A stretch of 64,000 nt of DNA from Platerodrilus igneus (GCA_036346225.1 JARFIW010001082.1:6510001-6574000), one strand, 5' to 3'; positions 38,401-53,400 are shown, numbered from the stretch's first letter. Program-made: numbers and translations. The notes: a model not told the origin generated them from the sequence alone.

Positions 38401-41400
38401 TAAAGTCTTTTATTCTGATCTAGTTTGATCAGACCTGATAAACAAAAAGCAATAAGAGTTAAATTTTTATGGTACCCTTATGTAGGAAACATTCTTTTGA
38501 ATTTTTAGATATATTTGAGGACACAAATAGTGTTCCCATTTTTATGTGACTTAATTATTATTTTTCCTTACAGGAACAGCGTCTTATTCTGTTAAGACAG
38601 GTTTTTGTCAGCGAAGGCGATCTTTTTTTCTTTGGGTCTCCACGTCCGCCCTTAGAAATTAGCCATGCCATTTACATGAATCAATCTGGACTTGGTGGCG
38701 CCTGTTTGTTTTAGTTTGAGTGTGACCCCCACAGATTTCGACTTCCCCCATTGCTCATAGCTCTACCCAAGGAATAGACCCTAGTTACGTCGGAAGACTT
38801 TGTTTTGCAGACACCTAACTTGGAGCATGGTGATTATAAAGTAGTGTCGGCCAGAAATATAGAAAAGCGTTTCACTAGCGCCCATGCGTGAGGCTAGCGG
38901 AGCCAATTAGATAGAGGAAAAAATCGTTACACTGGCGCCGGCAACGTTTGGGGCTTCGAAATTTGTTTGTTCATAGTTTGATTTACCTCGAAATTTGTTA
39001 TTCATAATTTGATTTGCTTCGAAATTTGTTAGCTCAAAATTTAATTTGCTTTGAAATCTATTTGTCCAAAAATTATTTTGCGTCAAAATTTGTTTGCTTA
39101 AAGTCGATTTGACATTTAGATTTGTTTGTTTGCTTTTGATAAAAGATTGGTTGTAACATTAACCCTCATACAGTCAATTGATTAACTTGGTCAAATTTAT
39201 TTTTGACTTTCGTTCTGTTTTGACCCCATATGGTTTTTTTGATATTGTTTTGGCAAAAATTATTTTACCAAAAACACCTTTTGATTTTTACCTACGAATT
39301 TGTTTTGATCACTTTTGTGAGGTTCAGATCAGTTAGATTTATCGGTTTGATTCCACTAGGCTTGAGTAATCATGTCGGAAAAATTCCAAATTGTTTGTCT
39401 ACTTAAAGAAGAATTGGAGTATGAGCTGAGAATCAGAGGAGTGGTGAGTGAGAGACCAGTGTTGGAGAAAAGGAAAATTTTAGGTAGATTGTTAGCTAAA
39501 GAAATAGATAAGCCTGGTTGTTTGATCGATCTTTCGTGTTATGAAGTAGACTTTGCAACGGAAAGTAAAGAAATTTCAGTTTCAGTCGAGTCAGTTCGTA
39601 ATGTTGTGTCCGAATTTGAAGGTGACTCATCAGGCTCAATTTTTAGGAGAGCTTGTTCAAGGTTAAACCACCTTTCGGGGCGAGTTAAGCGCATGAAAAT
39701 CCCTTCAATAAATTCCGAGGAAGCAATTAAGTTCAGAAATGAGACAGTAGCAACGATATTAACCCTTGAAGCTGAGTTATACGATAAAACCAATAAAAGT
39801 ACAGAGTCCACCTATTTGGATCGGTCCGTTGTAGTATCTCCTTCAGTTGCTAATGCACCTATTCATTCGACTTCGTATGTAACGCCTTCCGTACTTATAG
39901 GTTCATGGCCTGTAAAATTCTCAGGTGATCCCAAACAACTATATTCATTTTTAGATAGAGTTAGTGATTTAGCACAATCTCGTAAGGTATCCGATGCTGA
40001 TTTATTTGGATCAGCATGTGAACTTTTTGTGGGTGACGCTTTAGTTTGGTTTAGAACAGTAAAAAATACATTGAGAGACTGGAACTCCTTGTTAGAACGT
40101 TTAAGGGAAGATTTTCTACCCGGTTCTTCAGATTATGACATTTGGGAAAAGATCAGAAATCGTCGTCAAGGTAAAGACGAAAGGATTATTTTATTTGTCG
40201 CGCATATGCAAACCCTGTTTAGTAGACTGACCAACGAGCCAGCAGAAGTTACTAAAGTTAAGATGATAAGAAGAAATTTGGTTCCTGAATATATTTCAGC
40301 ACTTGCATTGTCGGACATTCAAGATTTGTCTACCTTAGTAAATTTGGGTAAAAGGTTAGAAGAAGCTTCTTTGATGAAACTAAACTTGGTTTTAGCATCT
40401 TCTAGTAAACCTAACAAGATTTGCAACCCCTCTAAGCATCTATTTGAGAACAAACATCCTGGGTTGAATGAAAAAGTTTGTGCTGTTAAGAGTAGGGTGT
40501 TTCAGAATAAATTAGTTAATCCCCAAGTAACAGTAGCGGATAAGAGCTCTTCGGAGTCCTCAGTTTGTAATTTCTTTAGTCCCGACAAGAGAAATAATTT
40601 TGTTTGTTGGAATTGCTCCCGTAGTGGACATTGGTTTAGAGATTGTAGAGCAACCAAGAAAATTTTTTGTTTTGGATGTGGTCGAAAAGGCGTTAAGGCA
40701 ACGTCATGTCCACAATGTTCAAAAAACCAGTAAGGCGGCAGGCGCATAGTGGTCGGCATCCTGTTCCGCGTAATAAGGCCATGGTTATGATTTGTAAACA
40801 AGAAAAATACTTTTGTAAAGACGAGTGGTCGAGATGGCTTACAGTTGTTAAAAATTTTTGTCAGGACTCTCCGAAGCCTAAGAATAATACTTTATTCATT
40901 GAGAAGCAGTGTGATAATCGACCTTACATTATGGTGAAGTTAATGGATAGAGACATTACCGGTCTTCTAGATTCGGGATGCACTACCTCAGTGGTAGGAT
41001 CCTTAGCCCTTTCAATTATTAGAAAATTAGACTTGAAAATTTTTAGTTCAGCAAAACAGGTATCACTACAGCTGATGGTTCAATAAAGTCTGTTGTAGGC
41101 TCGGTTGATTTGCCAATTTGTATAGGTAATGATTGCCGCATCCTTAATGCATTAGTGGTTCCGTCCCTACCTCACACCTTTATCTTCGGTAGTGACTTTG
41201 CAAAATTATTTGGTGTAGTTGCTGACTTTAGAAGTAATAATTGGTTTATCCAAAGTAACATTGGGAACGACATTGGGTATATAGGTTCGTCTTCCATCCC
41301 TTTGAACACTGAAGATTCCTTATTTGGTTTACATGACCTTTCAGATGCTCAATGTGCAAGCACAAGAGTTAATAAATTCATTTAGTGAGATTAGCAGCGA

Positions 41401-44400
41401 CGATAGATTAGGACGAACTCACCTAATTGAAATGGACATAGACACAGGCAATGCCAAACCCTTCCATAAGAAACCATATGTCATGTCACCATATATGAGT
41501 AAGATATTGAATGAGGAGTTGGACGACATGCTTAAACTTAAAGTTATAGAACCGTGTACTAGTCCGTGGTCCTCTCCAGTTTTGTTGGTTAAGAAAGCAG
41601 ATGGAGAATATCGCTTCTGTTTTGATGGTAGAACCCTGAACGACTTAACTGTTCATGATTCGTACCCCCTTGCAAACGTAGACAGAATTCTCAATATGTT
41701 GAGAGGTGCGAACTACATTTCGTCACTTGATTTGAGAAAATCGTTTTGGCAAATCCTCTTAGTGAGTCGTCTAAGGATAAGACTGCCTTCAGTGTTATTT
41801 CACGAGGACAAATTAGATTTACATGCATGCCGTTTGGGTTGAAGAATGCTGCGCAGACACAACAGCGTTTAGTAGATGCAATTTTGGTCCACGTTTTGAA
41901 CCCCATGTATTTTGCTATTTGGACGACATAATATTATGTTCGTCATCTTTTGAAGAACACCTAAAGTTATTGGTAGAGGTTAAGCAACGTTTAAAGAAGC
42001 TAACCTCACTATAAACATAAGTAAATGTGAATTTTTTAAAAAGACACTTAAATTTTTGGGTTATATAGTAGGCTCTAACTCACTTCGTACAGATCCAGAT
42101 AAGGTGTCGGCAATGGTTAACTTTCCTCGTCCGAAAACCACAACGGAGATTAAAAGGTTTATAGGAATGTGCAGCTGGTACCGTCGTTTTATAAAGAATT
42201 TTTCGTCTTTAGTTTCGCCTATCAATGACCTCATTAAGAGTAAGAAAAAAGGTCAAACTGTAAATTGGAGTGCGGAAGCAGAAAATTCATTTGTGCTGAT
42301 CAAGCAAGCATTAGTTTCTGCACCTCTTCTTTCGCAGCCAGACTACTCAGCACCCTTCATTGTTGAGTGTGACGCAAGCAACACTGGGTTAGGAGCTGTT
42401 TTGATTCAAAATGTAAAAGGAGAAGAGCGTGTAATTTCGTACGCAAGTAAAACCCTGAGCCGTACAGAGCGCAATTATTCCACCACAGAGAGAGTGTTTA
42501 GCAGTTATTTTTGCAATTGAGAAATTTCGTCCGTGGGTAGAAGGAGTTCGCTTCACAGTTGTCACCGATCATTTTCGTTACTTTGGTTGAGTAATCTTCA
42601 GAATCCAACTGGAAAACTCGCCAGGTGGTCAGTTCGATTAAGGCAACATTCATTTGAATTGGTGCATAGGAAAGGAAAGTTTAATATAGTCCCAGATTGT
42701 CTTAGTCGTGGTGTTCCTTAGAAAATCCAGAAGTTAATTTAGTAGAGATTAAACTTGATGGTGTAGACTTGTGGTATGAATCTTTGAGAAAGAAAATTTT
42801 GTTGTCACCCAAAAGCTACCCACAATGGAAAGTGGAAGAGGGTTTATTTATAAGTTTATACCTTCCCTATTACCGCATTCGGCGAATGTTGTAGAGTGGA
42901 AGTACTTAGTGCCAAAATCTCAGCGTATAAATGTCATTAAATCATGTCATGACCCCCCTTCAGCAGGACATTTTGGTTCTTTAAAACTTTGTCTCGTGTC
43001 CAAGAATTATATTATTGGCCAAAGATGATCTTTGACGTACGTAAATTTTGTAGGAAATGTTTGGTTTGTGGTGCTCAAAACCACCCAATAAAGGCCCCTT
43101 GGGATGATGGGAAAGGAGAAAGAGGTTGGACTACCGTTCCAAACCATTGCTTTAGATTTGATGGGTCCGTTTCCTCGTTCCAAACGCGGACATAAATGGC
43201 TTTTAGTTGTTGGTGATTGGTTCTCGAAGTATTCGATTTTGCAACCTTTGCGAAGTGCCACGGCACATTTGATTGAGAAATTTTGGAGGAAAAAGTATTT
43301 CTTGTCTACGGTGTACCACAGTTTGTTATTTGTGATAATGGTCCACAATTAATTGGACGTATTTTAAAGCTTTGTGTGCAAGTACGAAATTCAAAAGATT
43401 TGGTATAATGCTGTTTATGCTCCCCAATGCAATTTTGTGGAAAGAATCAATAAGACAGTTGGTACAGCAATCCGTTCATACGTAGAAGGACATGATACGT
43501 GGGATAGTGAGATATCAAAGATCCAATACGCAATCAACTCAGCAAAACATGAGTCCACCAACTATTCTCCAAATTTTTAGTCTTTGGTCGTCAGGTACCC
43601 TTAAGTGGAAAAGCTTATAATGATGATTTTAAACCTGGTGAGGATGTTGATGTCGTCTCCAGTAGTAGACCTTCTTATGTTTTGGATCGTCAACTTTTAT
43701 TTGATATTTTGGGAATGTCCGTGAAAATTTGCATGTAGCTTATCAACGTTCGAGTAAACGCTACAATCTTAGGAGAATAGACATTTCGTTCCAAGTCGGA
43801 GAAAGTGTTTGGAGAGCTAATAAGGTCCTCTCGAGTGCTAGTGATAAGTTTTCCGCTAAGTTAGCTCCAAAGTTCATTATGAGTAAAGTTCGAAAAAACA
43901 TTCCAATTTAGTGTATGAGTTAGAGAACGAAGATGGAACAAGAGCAGGAAATGGCACGTAAAGGACTTGAAACCAGTTGAAGCGTCGTATCCAAATGAAA
44001 ATGATGATCCTGACGATTAGTTCCGGTCCGGTCATCTCTTTGATGTTAAGTAATGCAGTAGTGGTTTGCTTTGTTTTGTTCCGATTTTTGATTTAGTGTC
44101 GGTTCATTAATTTTGAGTATTTTGTTTAAGAAGTGAAATAAGTGGTTAGAGAGTTTGTAGGTTTTGTAAGTTTGAGGTGTGCCTTGGTGTGCACGCTGGT
44201 CGTTTTGCTCTCGCGTTATTCGGAGATGTGTTTAGAAGATGTCTTTAACAGATATCTTTACAATGTAGAAGTAAGTGGGCTATTTAATTGTTAGTCCTGA
44301 TTTCTACTTATCTAGGTAGAGAGAATATTAGTTTATTCTTTCCCTTGTTTTTTGACCGTTCGAAATTCTTTGGTTTGATAAGGTCAAGGTTGGCTTGGTG

Positions 44401-47400
44401 AGTCTCACCATTTGGTCCATCACTAATGAGATCTGTTGTTTGTTGGAACTTAGTGATAGGATAATCAGTAGGGTGTAGGATATTACAGCCCTAACTGGTT
44501 CGATTTTGTATTTTGAATTTGTTAAGTAACCTTATGGTTACGTTACCTTCGTTTTGATTATCTCTTTGCAATAAAGTGATAATATTTTGTATTTTGAATT
44601 TGTTAAGTAACCTTATGGTTAGGTTACCTTCACTTTGATTATCTCTTTGTAATAAAGTGATAATATTTTGTATTTTGAATTTGCTAAGTAACCTTATGAT
44701 TAGGTTACCTTTATTTTGATTATCTCTTTGCAATAAAGTGATAATATTTTGTATTTGGGTTTGATAAGTAACCTTTTGGTTAGGTCACTTTTGTTTTGAT
44801 TATCACTTTGTGATGATAGTGTTTTAAATTTAGACCTATTAGTAGGGTCTTCTTTTTGATTGTCACCTTATAGTGATAATACTTTGAATAGTTATGCTGT
44901 TTTGATGAGGAAGCATTCCTTTTTTTTAGAGAGATGTATTCCACAGCCACAGGCACGCGCGTGAGAGGATTGACAACCCCCCTCGGGACCCTCCCACCAT
45001 GCAAGAACGCGGCAGGAGCACTCGTCGATAGGTAAAAGCAGCGACAGCATGCATTCGAAGAGAATGGCGAGTGACCTCCGGGTCGCATTAATTGTGTAAC
45101 ACACTTCCTGAGTAACGGTTGGTATTGTATATTCGTTATCATAGTATCTAATTTAAAAATTTGTTTAGCGCAACTACGACTTACAAACTACGACTTACAA
45201 ACTACGCAACGAAAATTATATTTATAACTAAGATTAGACCATGGAAGATTACGCTACAAAATTTATGCAACTTTGAATCAATGTAAGAAACCCACTTCGC
45301 TTCGACACCTGTATTTAAAGCATGGAAAGCAGGAATAATTAGCTGCAGACTCCGCACGGCGATGCAGTTCCCAATCTAGCCAAGGACAGCAGCCTGGGGT
45401 TTGGTTCGTAATAGCTTTAAGATTTCCTCAGTGCTTCCTTCTAAAAGCACGTTATTTCGTTTTGTTTTATAGAAGCACAAATTTGTTATTCAGTTTATCT
45501 GTAGCTAAGCTGGTTTTCTCCAGTATCAAATTTAAATTTCACTTAGTTTCGTAGATATGTGACTACACGTGGCTTCAGCATAAATTAACAGCTGCGGCTA
45601 CGTTACTTGTTTGTTTGAAATATGCCGTCAACAATTGCACAATTGCAAGCAGATTTTTAGTATTACATTACTACCACCTTTGATAAAATTAGAGAATATC
45701 TTTGTGAATATTTTGACTTCAAATCGATTTTAATACTGTTAACTTAAAAGAAAGTTTTGTATATTAATTTGTAAATGACCTACACAGATCTGATTGGGTT
45801 AGAAAACCTTAGTATAACCAGTCACACTGGGTTGTAATATATTTAAGTAAGAATCAAGTTGATAAACTTTACAATAATTCTTCAAGTAATTCAAGTATTC
45901 ATTTTATTTTATTACATTAAATTTTATTTACAGAAACAGAAAAAATTCTTTCTAGTAAATTTATAATCCACGCTTAAAGTCTTTTTATTCTGATCTAGTT
46001 TGATCAGACCTGATAAACAAAAAGCAATAAGAGTTCAATTTTATGGTACCCTTATGTAGGAAACATTCTTTTGCATTTTTAGATATATTTGAGGGACACA
46101 AATAGTGTTCCCATTTTTATGTGACTTAATTATTATTTTTCCTTACAGGAACAGCGTCTTATTCTGTTAAGACAGGTTTTTGTCAGCGAAGGCGATCTTT
46201 TTCTTTGGGTCTCCACGTCCGCCCTTAGAAATTAGCCATGTCATTTACATGAATCAATCTGGACTTGGTGGCGCCTGTTTGTTTTAGTTTGAGTGTGACC
46301 CCCACAGATTTCGACTTACCCCCATTGCTCATAGCTCTACCCAAGGAATAGACCCCTAGTTACGTCGGAAGACTTTGTTTTGCAGACACCTAACTTGGAG
46401 CATGGTGATTATAAAGTAGTGTCGGCCAGAAGTATAGAAAAGCGTTTCACTACCGCCCATGCGTGAGGCTAGCGGAGCCAATTAGAGAGAGGAAAAAATC
46501 GTTACAATTTTTCTACAAAACTTATTCTTTTTTAACGATCTTTTGAACAATACGTTTTTCGACTGATGGTGCCATTTAAGATTTTGGAGTTCTAAACAAT
46601 GTGGACAAAACTACTAGTGATGCTGACTTTTTCGAGAAATAACAATATCACCATTCGATTCTTTAGTGTGACTTTTATAATAAATTTTGTTATCCCAACT
46701 CTCTACGGCTCACCGTTCCTTAAAAAATAGTGATACGGGTGGTCTTATTCACCCTGTATAAGTAGCTACTAAAATATTATATGTGATGGTCGTATTTATG
46801 TATTAAGATATTCTAAAATCCACTTCAAAAAAGTCAAAAGTTTTTTGGAAGCTGTGGACAGTCATTCGCATCTGAGTGACAAATAGCTCTCGTGCGGGTC
46901 TGATAACGGGCTCACCTTGATTCGATTATCTTAAGTATGTTTAATAGACTAACCGAATCCATAAGAAGCTGAAGAAGCGACGCATTTTTACGATATCTTA
47001 TGATTGTACGCTCCGACATTTTGATCGTTCATTAGTACAATTACAATACATATTACTCGAAAATTTCAATAAAATTTACCAATGTCTGTGTTCATTTATT
47101 TATGCGACAAGTATATTTGGCAAGTAATAATAGAATTATTACAATGTAAGAACCAATCAATAAAGTTAGCTAGTAACTGTGTCAGTAAAATTTAAACATA
47201 CCGCATTGTATACACTTTTTCGGTGGTTTACAGATTGAAATGAAAATGATTTATAGCTACCTTATATGCAATGAACCGTTTTATAATTAGATGGCACGTA
47301 ATTGAATGTACATCAGTTCCAATGTTCTCTGCGCGAACTAAATTGTCATGTCTATGTACTACTACTACTACTTCCGTTATGAACCAATTACTATTATTAA

Positions 47401-50400
47401 CGTATAATCATAGTTTCTAGGCCATCACTCTAAACTGAATGTGGTCTTGCTATGACGAAGTAATTTCTTATTCCTAGTTGGTTACTAGACCAGAATAGAC
47501 CTACATACCTTATTAGAGCTTAGTAATTTTACTACTTCTTAATTAGGGATTATTTTCTAGTTGTATGCCAGGATGAAATTAAAACCTCATATTCTTTGGT
47601 GTATGGCACTCCATACGAATATTGAAATTCAAAAAGCTTCAGAAGGTGTTGTACAAAGCTGAGGCGTCGAATTACTTATGATTAGAATTACAACAGATAT
47701 TAAAATCTAAAAACCGAAAAAGGAAATTATCTTTATTAACTTTGTTAAAACCTTTTTGAAACATGGGTTTGTATAAAAGTTTGAAAGATTTAAACTGAAA
47801 ACTTCTATACAATCGTGGATTTGAGCCTACTTCAAAGCACTTTGTGCGCTAACTTTGCTAAACACATTAATACGTGTTATCAAATTATAAGTAGATATCG
47901 ATTATCCGAGGCCTCGGTTTTATAAAATTCGTAAACCTAAATAATTCCAATAGTTTGAATTCATTTTTCTGGTAATAAAAAGAGTGCATTTTCTACAAAT
48001 ACTCCAGTTTTAAACAATTTTTTAATGCCCTTCGTAAATTATGAAAATTATACATAATAGTTGCTTAAAAGCAGGAACCCAACTTAATTATATTCTGTTT
48101 ACAACAACTTATGAATATTATATCACAGTTTTTGGTGCTTTTGAATCCTGTTACAGAATAGAACCTGTTTTTATTAAATACACAATAATGGCGTTTACAA
48201 AAGTTTTATTTTTAAATTCAGTAGATAAGATGTTTAGGCTCAAAATCGTTCAGTTTGTAATGCAAATCTTTACATAAAAATCCTAGGTCCATTTTGAAAA
48301 TGTTGTGCTTTTTAGAGTCGTCTTTGTCGGGAACAAACGAGTCGATTGTCAGGGGTCGAATAGTCTATTAGTAGTACAAATACAGGTCTTCTGTAACCTC
48401 TTTTCCTCCAGCATCCTCGTTTCCTCACTCATTTTACATGTAAATTCCCATAAGGACGATTTGTGGAGGAGGGATACCCTTCTTGCTCCCCTCCTTGCTC
48501 GGACACCACCACATCAAACATTTTGATGACGTCACACCTGCCTTCTTTTCCCGCGAGATAAATCTTTCTCCACATTTCCACCCGCGAAATAAACCTTTCT
48601 CCACATTTCCACCCACGAGATAAATATGTCTTGTTTGGTATCAAGCAATATTAGATTTTTCTCAGCTACCTGAATTTGCAGGAATTTTTTAGATAGCATC
48701 ATCCCCCATAGAGCTACCCTCATTTTAAGAATTTCTACCGGTATCGATTTCTAACCGTCCTTATAAATTTTTAGCCATGCGATACATTAAATTAGTCTAG
48801 AATTTTATGCAGAATCCGAATCTGCAAACATTTAAAATCCGACCACCCCTTACCGTTTTACACACATACCATCTAGTAAACATACCGCCACTGTATTAGT
48901 AAAAATTGTCTGTAATAAAAAGTTTTAAGAATGCTTTTTAGATTTTCTTTTAGGTATGAGCCACAGGAAAGTTATAATTTAGAGGGTATGTGTGTAAAAC
49001 AGTAAGAGGTGGTCGAATGTTAAATATATTTACAGATTCGGATTCTACGTGAAATTCTAGACTAATTTGGTGTGTCGCATGACTAAAAAATTTATAAGGA
49101 CGGTCAGAAATCGCTGCTGGTAAAAAAAATCTTAAAATGAGGGTAGCTACCTGGGGGATGATGCTATCTGAAAAATTGCTAGAAATTCAGGTAGCTGAGA
49201 AAAATCTAATATTAATTGATAGCAAACAAGATAGATTTATCTCGAAAGATGTGCTAAACAAGATAGAAAGTATGATATCACATTAAAAGCAAGTAGTGGT
49301 GCGGTGGCGGTATGTTTGCTAAAGGATATGTGTGTAAAACGGTAAGGGGTGGTCGGATTTTAAATCTGTTTGAAATTCTAGACTAAGTTGATGTATCGCA
49401 TGGCTAAAAAATTTATAAGGACGGTCAGAAATCGTTACCGGTAGAAATTCTTAAAATGAGGGCAGCTCTCGGGGGGGGGATGATGCTATCTAAAAATTCT
49501 TAGAAATTCAGGTAGCTGAGAAAAATCTAATATTAATTGATACCAAACAAGACATATTTATCTCGTGGGTGGAAATGTGGAGAAATGTTTATCTCGCGGG
49601 TATGATGTAATCAAAATGGTTGATGTGGGGGTATCCGAGCAAGGAGCGAATCCCTCCTCCACAAATCGTCCTTATGGCAATTTACATGTAAAATGAGTGA
49701 GGAAATGAGGATGCTGGAGGAAAAGAGGTCACAGAAGACCTGTATTTGTATCAGGTATATATTAACGGATAATATCAAAGCGCCACTACTTTGTTAACTT
49801 TTATTTCTAGCGGAAAAGCACTAATAGGAAAAAGTAGAAACCCCTGTGTATAAACGCATCTGAGCACAAAAGCTCTGTTGTCACACACCTTACCTTGTAC
49901 CTGCAAGAAAAGGTTAAATATTTAAAACAAAGGGGTCGCTATTTGCGCCCCTAGATAACACATTAAAAATAAAAGGAATATACCTCTGTCCACAGCTGTG
50001 TCGGACCTAGTTATTTTATACACCTCTTAGTTCTGTAAGTACTGTTAAATTTGGAATCATATTTTCTTAGTAGATTCAACACTTTTTACGCAGACTTTTA
50101 TGGATGTCAATTCCTCACTCATGAATATCTCGTGTCATTTAACACAACAATAATAAGTGTTGATACAATTGCTATTTGTGTATTAAGAGCGGAAAGTGAT
50201 ACTTTGCTGCTTGAGACAGAATTTTGCCCGCGCGACGCGTAGCGGAGCGCGGGGAATCTGTCGAAAGCGGCAACGAACTTTCCGTTCGAATTGCACACAA
50301 GATTTTTTTACAATCCCATTATTTTAAGATTGACTTTAAAAACTGAAATTATCAAATGATATTTCATTTAAAATAGCCTACTATACGTAACAGAGTTTGT

Positions 50401-53400
50401 ATAGAATTCCGTATTATAATAAACATAAACCTAATTAAAATTAGGCAAGCGTTTTTAAAATTTTGTTGCTCTAGAGCGACAAAGCTGACACTTAATATCA
50501 GTTCTCGGAAAACGTCAATTTTGCGGTGCGATTTGAAAGTGCAAAAGCCTCCTTTGAATTGTGATCGTAAAAAAAGATATTTACATTTATTATAACTGAA
50601 ATTTTGTCGGTACAATTTTTATTTGATATTTAAATTTTGAAATCGCCCCTAATTAATATTTGGGCCTTTATAAAAAATTTTTGCATTACTCGACAATATC
50701 GTAGAGAGCAGATCTGGTATATTCGATTTACACTGGAACGTGATTTTTTATTTATAAGGTACATAAAATTGACGTAAGCAATAGTTAATCAAATTAATGT
50801 TTATTTAATTTCTACTGAGAATTTATTCAACCCTCAAGTCTAATACGTTGAATCTCTAATTAGACTACTCTTATTTAAAAATGACATTTTTATACTCGAA
50901 TAACTTTCAAAAGTAAAGTCATTGGACTTGGACAACAAAGGAACTTTTTATTTTAACACTCACCATCTGTCTTCCTACGTCATGAAATGTGGTAAACCTT
51001 GAAGTATAGACGAGCCAAATAATAACCGTATCCCATTAGGGCCTCTTAACATCAATCTCAGATTTAAACGAGAAGGGTAGAACAGGTGTTTAGGTCAGTG
51101 CTAGCCAAGGACATCGAGACCAACTTCAAAAGATGTGAGGTAGGAATTTTCGTTTAATCAAAATCACCACCAAGTTACGCCTTTACATAAATGCCTTTAT
51201 ACAAGTTGTTATACGGTAAACCATCATTTACAGTTGAAACATAGTTTAAAGGTGTCTTCTAGTTGTAAAAATTTATTTCCTTATTAGCCGTAAAGATTAT
51301 AAAAGTTCATACTTTAAATCAATTTGCTATACTTGGATATAACTTAAAATAACCTCATAACTTTATGACTTTTCGTAACTGTACATTGATTAACATCACC
51401 CCAGTTTTTCTACGTAACTAATATTAAGGAGGTCGCAAACTTAATGCGATTCTTCAATCGCTTGTCCTAGAAGTCGGGAAAGACATCCTTCTTCTACGAC
51501 AGAAAAGACGCGACTAACTGGTTTTGAACGTTGCAGGTCGGTGCCGCGTATAGAAGCAAACAACATCAGGCGTGACCTAGTATCGCAAATTGCACGCTTT
51601 CTGTAGTAACCTTATTTGAACTTGAATAAACTTTAATCGTACATTGATAGTTTTACGAAAATGAAACTTAGTTTATGAGGGACGAAAATATACCGGTTGC
51701 TTTATAATTATATAGGATTACATATCTTACCAAAACGAAAATTTAAGGAACTAAATATGATTCTAATTCAAAAATGTTTAGTAAAAACGGGTTCTGGAAA
51801 ATAAACCTGCTTTAAACTATATAAGCTTAGCTTGATTATTTGTTTAATATGTATAAGCAAAAACAATTATAAGTTTCATAAATACATAAAACAGAAAAAC
51901 GGCAGCAGTCTTTTGGAATGCCGTGATTCAGATGTATGAGGACGATAGCATGGACAGACAAAGTTAATAACAAGTAGGTTATAGAAATAGTAGGGGAACA
52001 AGGATATCTGTGGGAAAAATAGGATAAATAAAAGGGCAGAATTCGTTTTAAGGCATTATTGGGTAATAGTATGGGATATATTACAAGCAGGGATACGAAA
52101 AATGTGGTAGATGTAGACCTAAATCAGATAGTGATAGATGCAGACTGTGCAAATTTCAGGGAAATGCGTAGGTTAGTTCAGAATAGAAAATAATGAGGGT
52201 ACGCGTCTAACCAGTTCCAGGACTGAAGACGTAACGATGATGACCAATATTTTGTTTATATTACTAGCTTAAGAATTTAGAAAATAATTTTGTTCGCTGA
52301 AAATGTTTTTCATTGTGCTAAGTAAATTTTGATATATTTGGTTGTTTTTTAAGAATGTTTATATGTACTTGTAATGAAAACATAATTTTGCAATAGTCCT
52401 ATATTGGTATTTTTCACAACTAATGTGAAGGTAATTGTTTCAGCCTTGATGTAATAAAATATATTGCAATTACGTAGAAGTGTAATTACTATACATTTGA
52501 TTTTGGAAACCTTTCTATTAGCTTGCATTTTTAAATAGGTATATTGGTGTCCTTATGATTAAAGTTTATTTTAAGTTGGTTTTAGCATTATTGTATTCTA
52601 TAATTTCTCATGCGAATTTTAGACCAAAATAACTTTCCTAATCTCGGCATCCCCTTGTTGTTCATTCATGGCTTTTCCCTAGGAATCTTTGTATTTTGAG
52701 AATAGGTACAAGGTATTCCTGATTAAGATTCGTTTTTTCTACACTATTGCATTTTGGAACCCTCATCAAACACTTACACCATCCTTTTCATTGTGTTAGT
52801 CGGCAACCATTCCTGTAAGTATAGTCGAGGTTTTTGGTACTTTCTCGAAACACAGAATTTTAGCGAGGTACTTCACCAAGTTTGTTTGCGGATTACTAGC
52901 TACATTTCCTGGGGTCAAAACTGTACGTAATAATTGTTTATATTTTTTTCTAAGATTTTCGAAGGATCTGCAGTGACGGAACTTATAATAAAATTTGTAA
53001 CTCGAGGTCAGCTGATACATAATAAGTGGGATTGGGTTTTTGCAGTAGAATTAAACGAATACGACTCTGGCAAATCAGTCATATTGAACTCTCATTTAGC
53101 CACACCTCTTGATATCATTTTCTCATTATGAAAAGTATTGTGATAGCGTCTCCTTACTATACTACCTCTGTGAAACTTTCACAATAAGTGACTGCGCTAT
53201 TGTATACTAAAATCACTTTCTATTGAGACTTGTACTAGTTCAATTCAGATCAATACAGATCAGTTCATTAATATCTGGGATAAATGTCATTGGAACACTG
53301 TGGATCATCTATATGACATTTGTCATATCACGAGAGTCCCCCCCCCCCACAGTATGGACTTGGCATCTGACCTTGATCTGATGACAACATGACAAGTGAA

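Larger units (their letters stand above)
37220..46506 (+). mobile_element. Ty3/gypsy LTR retrotransposon inserted in the right TIR
   Basis: The LTRs begin and end with the inverted TGTAAC / GTTACA. A 4-bp target duplication ATTT lies at 37216-37219 and 46507-46510, as expected for gypsy. The interior holds a primer binding site, gag, a multiply frameshifted pol with protease, RT, RNase H and integrase in gypsy order, and an 81-bp repeat block before the 3' LTR. There is no envelope gene. The LTRs differ by only a handful of substitutions over about 1.56 kb, so the insertion is recent. The 3' LTR lacks the first 155 bp of the 5' LTR. Confidence 0.92.
35533..46756 (+). mobile_element. Tc1/mariner-superfamily element (DUF4817-type), ~1.93 kb plus gypsy insertion
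   Basis: Flanked by TA (35531-35532 and 46757-46758). The TIRs are about 330 bp: left 35533-35863; right 37131-37219 continuing at 46511-46756. The ends read CAGGGTGAATGAGACCAG and TTATTCACCCTG. The transposase (36075-37130) fills the space between the TIRs, its stop codon directly touching the right TIR. The right TIR is interrupted by a 9.3-kb gypsy element (37220-46506). Without it the element is about 1933 bp. Confidence 0.88.

Noticed and set aside
44491..44733. Minus-strand open frame with a 27-residue repeat
   Set aside because: It is the complement of the 81-bp tandem repeat of the gypsy element; 81 is divisible by 3, so it stays open by arithmetic.
48429..48723. Minus-strand frames with repeated GWKCGERF-like segments
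   Set aside because: They fall in the arm of the inverted-repeat element; the repetition reflects short DNA duplications (CTCCACATTTCCACCC), not a protein family.
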